A stretch of 64,000 nucleotides of DNA, from positions 620,001 through 684,000 of the forward strand of contig NZ_VSMB01000001.1 in assembly GCF_009805705.1 (NCBI RefSeq). The letters are read 5' to 3'. The position numbers were made by a program, and so were the translations under genes. The first letter of the stretch is position 1, and the number at the start of each line of letters is the position of its first letter. The DNA comes from Ruania rhizosphaerae. GTDB taxonomy: Bacteria; Actinomycetota; Actinomycetes; Actinomycetales; Beutenbergiaceae. Below the pieces are notes generated by a model, which saw only the letters and a list, made by a program, of their open reading frames with translations, ran no database searches and was not told the origin of the DNA. Positions 60,387 through 64,000 of this stretch are shown here, one piece after another.

Positions 60387-61618
60387 GCGTGGCTCGCACC
60401 GTGCACCGCCGGCACCTCGGCCTGGCCGATCTGCTCACGACGCCGTACCTCGCCCTGCCGTTCGACGTGGCACCTGGGTGCGCCTCGCTCGAGGTGAGGC
60501 TCGAGTATGACCGGACGGCCGCCGTCGTGGATCTGGGGTGCGAAGGGCCCGTCGGCTGGCGGGGGTGGTCCGGTGGGGCGCGGGAATCGTTCGTGATCGG
60601 GACCGGCCGTGCGACCCCCGGATACCTGCCCGGGGAACTGGAGGCCGGGGAGTGGACCGTGCAGCTGGGGCTGTACCGGTTGCCCGCCGAACCGATCGAG
60701 GTGACGGTTACGGTGCTCACCCCAGCCGAGTCCGACGTGGAGCCGGATCCCGCCCCGGTCGCTCCGGCGCAGGCAGCCCCGCGTGGCAGCACCCGCGGCC
60801 TGCCCGCCGAGCCCGGGCTGACCTGGTACGCCGGGGACCTGCACGCCCATAGCACCCACTCCGACGGCGAGCAGTCCCTGGCCGAGCTGGCGGCCCTCGG
60901 GGTGCAGGCGGGACTGGACTTCCTCGCGGTCACCGAGCACAACACCGTCTCCCACCACCGGCTGCTACCGAACGTGGGACGGGCGCTGGGGATCTCGCTG
61001 TTGCCCGGGCAGGAGGTGACCACCGCCCGCGGGCATGCGAACGTCGTCGGGGAGGTGGGTTGGATCGACTTCCGCCGCCCGGCGGCCGAGTGGATCGCCG
61101 ACGCGCAGGCACGTGGTGGACTGGTGAGCATCAACCATCCGCTGGAGGGGGAGTGGGCGTGGCAGCACCGGCTGGATGCGTGGCCGGAGGCGGTGGAACT
61201 GTGGCACGTCACGTGGTTTCGGAATCTGCGTTCCACCGAACCCTGGGGGCTGTGGCCGCACTGGCGCCAAGATGCGGTGCTGCTCGGCGGCAGCGACTAC
61301 CACCACCCCCGCCACGGGTACCTCCCCGGTACTCCGACCACGTGGGTGGCGGCCGAGTCGCCTGAGCCGGAGGCGATCCTCGCAGCGATCCGGGCGGGGC
61401 GGACGGCGATCTCGCATCCGGGTCCGAACTCCGCGGTGCTACTGCGGGTGGGGGAGGAGCTGGTGGCCCAGGGTGCCGAGGGGGCGGTGCTGACCGATGC
61501 CGACGGCCGGGCGCAGGTGATCGGGCACGATCGCGCCCGGGTGAGCCTGGACCGGGCGGGGCGGGGACCGTTCCGGCTGACCTCACCGGATCGGGAGCTG
61601 CTGGCGATCAGTCCGTGA
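60383..61618 (+). CDS. CehA/McbA-family PHP metallohydrolase
   Basis: A 411-residue protein with an N-terminal beta-sandwich (about 1-125) and a PHP catalytic domain with GDLHAHSTHSDG (about 151-162), AVTEHNTVS, PGQEVTT, SINHP and LGGSDYHHPRHGY. CehA/McbA enzymes include a carbaryl hydrolase and phosphoesterases. The final enzyme of the symporter-deacetylase-hydrolase operon; its substrate is not known. Confidence 0.87.
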   Translation: MSVARTVHRRHLGLADLLTTPYLALPFDVAPGCASLEVRLEYDRTAAVVDLGCEGPVGWRGWSGGARESFVIGTGRATPGYLPGELEAGEWTVQLGLYRLPAEPIEVTVTVLTPAESDVEPDPAPVAPAQAAPRGSTRGLPAEPGLTWYAGDLHAHSTHSDGEQSLAELAALGVQAGLDFLAVTEHNTVSHHRLLPNVGRALGISLLPGQEVTTARGHANVVGEVGWIDFRRPAAEWIADAQARGGLVSINHPLEGEWAWQHRLDAWPEAVELWHVTWFRNLRSTEPWGLWPHWRQDAVLLGGSDYHHPRHGYLPGTPTTWVAAESPEPEAILAAIRAGRTAISHPGPNSAVLLRVGEELVAQGAEGAVLTDADGRAQVIGHDRARVSLDRAGRGPFRLTSPDRELLAISP

Positions 61619-61718
61619 CGCACTGCACTGTGACCCGGCACGCTGTGGGCAGGACCACCCGGCTGTGCACGGACCAGGGGATTCGTTACCTCCCGGACAC
61701 CCGCTCCGCCGTCGGGGA

Positions 61719-61845
61719 TGTGGACAGGAGGCACCCGTTCTGTGGACAACTCCTCCGTGCCGTGGTGTACCCACACGTCGGTCCCCAGTCCGTACACAGG
61801 AGAGGCTCAGAAGTCCACAGCAACACGCCGTCTGCCTGTGGATGA
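61719..61845. promoter_or_regulatory. Cluster of four DnaA-box-like sites
   Basis: TGTGGACAG (61719-61727), TGTGGACAA (61741-61749, the exact complement of TTGTCCACA, the preferred actinobacterial DnaA box), AAGTCCACA (61811-61819) and TGTGGATGA (61837-61845). Four in 127 bases is far above chance for this GC content. Confidence 0.5.
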
Positions 61846-61901
61846 CACGCGTGTAACTCGACACGCCAACACAACCCCTTGGGGTCTGCCGCACCAGCCA
61901 C

Positions 61902-61915
61902 CACTAGGTGTAGTG
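61902..61915. promoter_or_regulatory. NrdR-box-like palindrome
   Basis: CACTAGGTGTAGTG has the CACTA...TAGTG symmetry of NrdR boxes, which repress ribonucleotide reductase genes according to ATP/dATP. A second palindrome ACCCCTTGGGGT lies about 28 bases upstream (61874-61885) and may be its partner, though it fits the consensus poorly. Confidence 0.5.
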
Positions 61916-62050
61916 TCTTATCTGTCGCTCACGATCGAGGCCGACGTAGCGGCACGAGCGAATCACACGGTTGTAGTTACAGTGCAGGAACTTAGCGGGG
62001 CGAGACCGGGTGAGGACGAGACGAAGGATGAGGAAGGGACGCGGAGAACA

Positions 62051-62308
62051 ATGACCATCACCGTCTTCAGCAAGCCGGCGTGCGTGCAGTGCGATGCCAC
62101 CTACCGTGCGCTCAAGAAGCACGGCCTGGAGTACGACGTGGTGGACATCTCCACCGACGCCGAAGCACTCGAGTCCGTCAAGGCGCTCGGGTACCAGCAG
62201 GCACCCGTCGTGTTCGCCGGCGGCGACCACTGGTCCGGTTTCCGGCCGGACAAGATCAAGGCGCTCGCCGCGGCGAACGTCACGCAGTCCTCGGCCGCGC
62301 TGGCCTGA
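62051..62308 (+). CDS. nrdH: NrdH glutaredoxin-like redoxin
   Basis: An 85-residue redoxin with active-site CVQC (Cys11, Cys14) and GYQQAPVVFAGGDHWSGFRPDKI, the NrdH C-terminal pattern. It reduces NrdE using thioredoxin reductase. First gene of nrdHIE. Confidence 0.95.
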   Translation: MTITVFSKPACVQCDATYRALKKHGLEYDVVDISTDAEALESVKALGYQQAPVVFAGGDHWSGFRPDKIKALAAANVTQSSAALA

Positions 62309-62363
62309 TCGCACTGATCTGATCGGCCCGACTGGCTGATCGGCTCGAAAGGGGGCCCGCACC

Positions 62364-62765
62364 GTGCCGGGCATCGTGTATTTCTCCTCCGTATCGGAGA
62401 ACACGCGCCGATTCGTGGACCGGCTCGAGTTGCCGGCCGCGCGGATCCCGCTGCGGCCGGTGGATGCACCCCTGCACGTGAAGAACCCGTACGTGCTCTT
62501 CACGCCGACCTACGGGGGCGGCGACGGCCAGGGCGCGGTACCCAAGCAGGTGATCCGGTTCCTCAACGATGAGCACAACCGGTCCCTGATCCGTGGGGTG
62601 GTGGCCGCAGGGAACACCAACTTCGGGTCCGCGTACTGCCTGGCCGGGAGCATCGTGGCACGCAAGTGCAAGGTGCCCCATCTGTACAACTTCGAACTAC
62701 TAGGAACCGCTGAGGACGTCACGCGCGTCCGTGAAGGATTGGGACAGTTGTGGCTGCAACAGTGA
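62364..62765 (+). CDS. nrdI: NrdI flavodoxin-like protein
   Basis: A 133-residue flavodoxin fold ([58 protein letters not shown]). It supplies the oxidant that builds the dimanganese-tyrosyl cofactor of NrdF. The GTG at 62364 follows a GAAAGGGGG ribosome site. Confidence 0.95.
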   Translation: MPGIVYFSSVSENTRRFVDRLELPAARIPLRPVDAPLHVKNPYVLFTPTYGGGDGQGAVPKQVIRFLNDEHNRSLIRGVVAAGNTNFGSAYCLAGSIVARKCKVPHLYNFELLGTAEDVTRVREGLGQLWLQQ

Positions 62766-64000
62766 CCGAGGACGCCATCGAGGTGGCAGCACCGGACGAG
62801 TCCGGGATGGACTATCACGCGCTCAACGCGATGCTGAATCTCTACGGCCCGAACGGCGAGATCCAGTTCGACAAGGACCGGGAGGCGGCGCGGCAGTACT
62901 TCCTGCAGCACGTCAACCAGAACACGGTCTTCTTCCACAACCTCGCCGAGAAGCTCGACTACCTGGTCGAGCACGGCTACTACGAGACCGAGGTGCTCGA
63001 GAAGTACTCCCGGGAGTTCGTGCAGCGGCTCTTCGACCACGCCTACGGCAAGAAGTTCCGCTTTCAGACCTTCCTCGGCGCCTTCAAGTACTACACCTCG
63101 TACACGCTGAAGACCTTCGACGGGAAGCGGTACCTGGAGCGGTTCGAGGACCGGGTCGCGATGGTGGCGCTGACGCTCGCCGACGGTGACGAGGACTTCG
63201 CGATCTCCATGGTCGACGAGATCGTCTCCGGCCGGTTCCAGCCGGCCACCCCGACGTTCCTGAACTCGGGTAAGAAGCAGCGCGGAGAGCCGGTCTCCTG
63301 CTTCCTGCTGCGCATCGAGGACAACATGGAGTCGATCGCGCGGGCGATCAACTCGGCACTGCAGCTGTCCAAGCGTGGCGGTGGGGTGGCGTTGCTGCTG
63401 AGCAACGTGCGTGAGCACGGGGCGCCGATCAAGAAGATCGAGAACCAGTCCTCCGGGGTGATCCCGGTGATGAAGCTGCTGGAGGACTCCTTCTCCTACG
63501 CCAACCAGCTCGGGGCGCGTCAGGGTGCGGGCGCGGTGTATCTGCACGCCCACCACCCCGACATCTACCGGTTCCTCGACACCAAGCGCGAGAATGCGGA
63601 CGAGAAGATCCGCATCAAGACGCTCTCCCTGGGTGTGGTGATCCCGGACATCACCTTCGAGCTGGCGAAGAACAACGAGGACATGTACCTGTTCTCGCCG
63701 TACGACGTCGAGCGCGTGTACGGGGTGCCCTTCGCGGAGGTGAACGTCACCGAGAAGTACCGCGAGATGGTCGACGACGGGCGGATCAAGAAGAAGAAGA
63801 TCAACGCCCGGGAGTTCTTCCAGACTCTCGCCGAGATCCAGTTCGAGTCCGGCTACCCGTACGTGATGTTCGAGGACACGGTGAACCGGGCGAACCCGAT
63901 CAAGGGCAAGATCACTCACTCGAACCTGTGCTCGGAGATCCTGCAGGTCTCCACCGCGTCGACCTACAAGGACGACCTGTCCTATGACCACGTCGGCAAG
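62750..64000 (+). CDS. nrdE: Class Ib ribonucleotide reductase alpha subunit NrdE, 3' truncated by the window
   Basis: The first 417 codons of NrdE (usually about 700-720). [38 protein letters not shown] is the family start; [13 protein letters not shown] and NLCSEI carry active-site Cys residues, and [15 protein letters not shown] is typical. It reduces ribonucleoside diphosphates, with NrdF presumably beyond the edge. The GTG at 62750 overlaps nrdI by 16 bases; the GTG at 62762 in a GTGA overlap is an equally possible start. Confidence 0.94.
   Translation, partial: MAATVTEDAIEVAAPDESGMDYHALNAMLNLYGPNGEIQFDKDREAARQYFLQHVNQNTVFFHNLAEKLDYLVEHGYYETEVLEKYSREFVQRLFDHAYGKKFRFQTFLGAFKYYTSYTLKTFDGKRYLERFEDRVAMVALTLADGDEDFAISMVDEIVSGRFQPATPTFLNSGKKQRGEPVSCFLLRIEDNMESIARAINSALQLSKRGGGVALLLSNVREHGAPIKKIENQSSGVIPVMKLLEDSFSYANQLGARQGAGAVYLHAHHPDIYRFLDTKRENADEKIRIKTLSLGVVIPDITFELAKNNEDMYLFSPYDVERVYGVPFAEVNVTEKYREMVDDGRIKKKKINAREFFQTLAEIQFESGYPYVMFEDTVNRANPIKGKITHSNLCSEILQVSTASTYKDDLSYDHVGK

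Larger units (their letters stand above)
61619..62050. other. Regulatory region upstream of nrdHIE
   Basis: No gene is supported in these 432 bases. It is rich in short inverted motifs and TGTGGA boxes, and ends in a purine-rich leader (GAGGACGAGACGAAGGATGAGGAAGGG) before nrdH. Confidence 0.7.

Noticed and set aside
62510-63991. A 493-codon minus-strand frame
   Set aside because: It lies opposite nrdI and nrdE, which are unmistakable; its Val/Leu/Arg-rich text is typical antisense of high-GC coding DNA.

Overview
The window is high-GC DNA (G or C at most third codon positions, many GTG starts, tightly overlapping ATGA/GTGA gene junctions, several candidate leaderless starts) and carries hallmark actinobacterial genes: the fhaA-fhaB-pstP-rodA-pbpA-pknA-pknB cell-envelope cluster, NrdHIE ribonucleotide reductase, standalone HPr, ThrE and Gls24/Asp23 clusters. 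It most resembles a member of the Micrococcales (Beutenbergiaceae/Ruaniaceae-like), but that placement is an impression from gene content, not a computed phylogeny. The order pabA/trpG (end) - pknB ... fhaA - tRNA-Leu matches the origin-proximal block of other actinobacteria, so the left edge is probably not far from oriC.

Layout. 1-9533: end of pabA, then on the minus strand the Ser/Thr kinase, cell-wall synthase and phosphatase operon. 9868-9951: tRNA-Leu(CAG), followed by a patchy stretch with a gene remnant and a small unknown ORF. 10875-14586: two regulator/efflux pairs of the same design (HxlR with an MFS pump, MerR with an MFS pump), each divergently arranged. 14592-19332: a SagB-like nitroreductase coupled to a large LAETG-anchored surface protein, then a redoxin lipoprotein with CcdA. 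19646-24214: phosphonate-type ABC transporter (phnD-C-E-E) ending in an RpiR-like regulator. 24227-24930: a VapBC-like toxin-antitoxin pair. 25040-26152: RlmC-like rRNA methyltransferase. 26355-37715: two tandem LacI regulators and a plant-polysaccharide operon (GH127, CUT1 importer without its own ATPase, YesL, a second GH127-like enzyme, a GH93-like arabinanase). 37891-44824: BioY, ThrE, a small NAD-binding protein, a four-gene minus-strand operon ending in a free-standing EF-Tu domain II, and a HAD phosphatase. 44891-48745: CsbD, a six-gene Asp23/Gls24 membrane-stress cluster and a divergent ECF sigma factor coupled to a further Asp23-like protein. 48711-50706: PHP phosphoesterase, HPr, TetR.

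The most interesting region is 50155-58110. A TetR gene is followed by a perfect 10+10 bp palindrome in the promoter of a compact run of six genes: an intact di-iron ferritin-like protein, a paralogue that has lost most of its iron ligands, a fatty acyl-CoA reductase fused to a HAD domain, an SDR reductase, a PlsC acyltransferase and an alkylglycerone-phosphate-synthase-like FAD enzyme. Together these supply almost every step of a peroxisome-type ether-lipid pathway (fatty alcohol formation, ester-to-ether exchange, ketone reduction, acylation), with a candidate di-iron oxidase/desaturase. I propose it as an aerobic bacterial ether-lipid (alkylglycerol or plasmalogen-like) locus.

After a long perfect hairpin the window continues with a GPH sugar symporter, a ChbG/YdjC deacetylase and a PHP hydrolase (58234-61618), then a regulatory region with DnaA-box-like and NrdR-box-like sites in front of nrdH-nrdI-nrdE, the last cut by the window edge.
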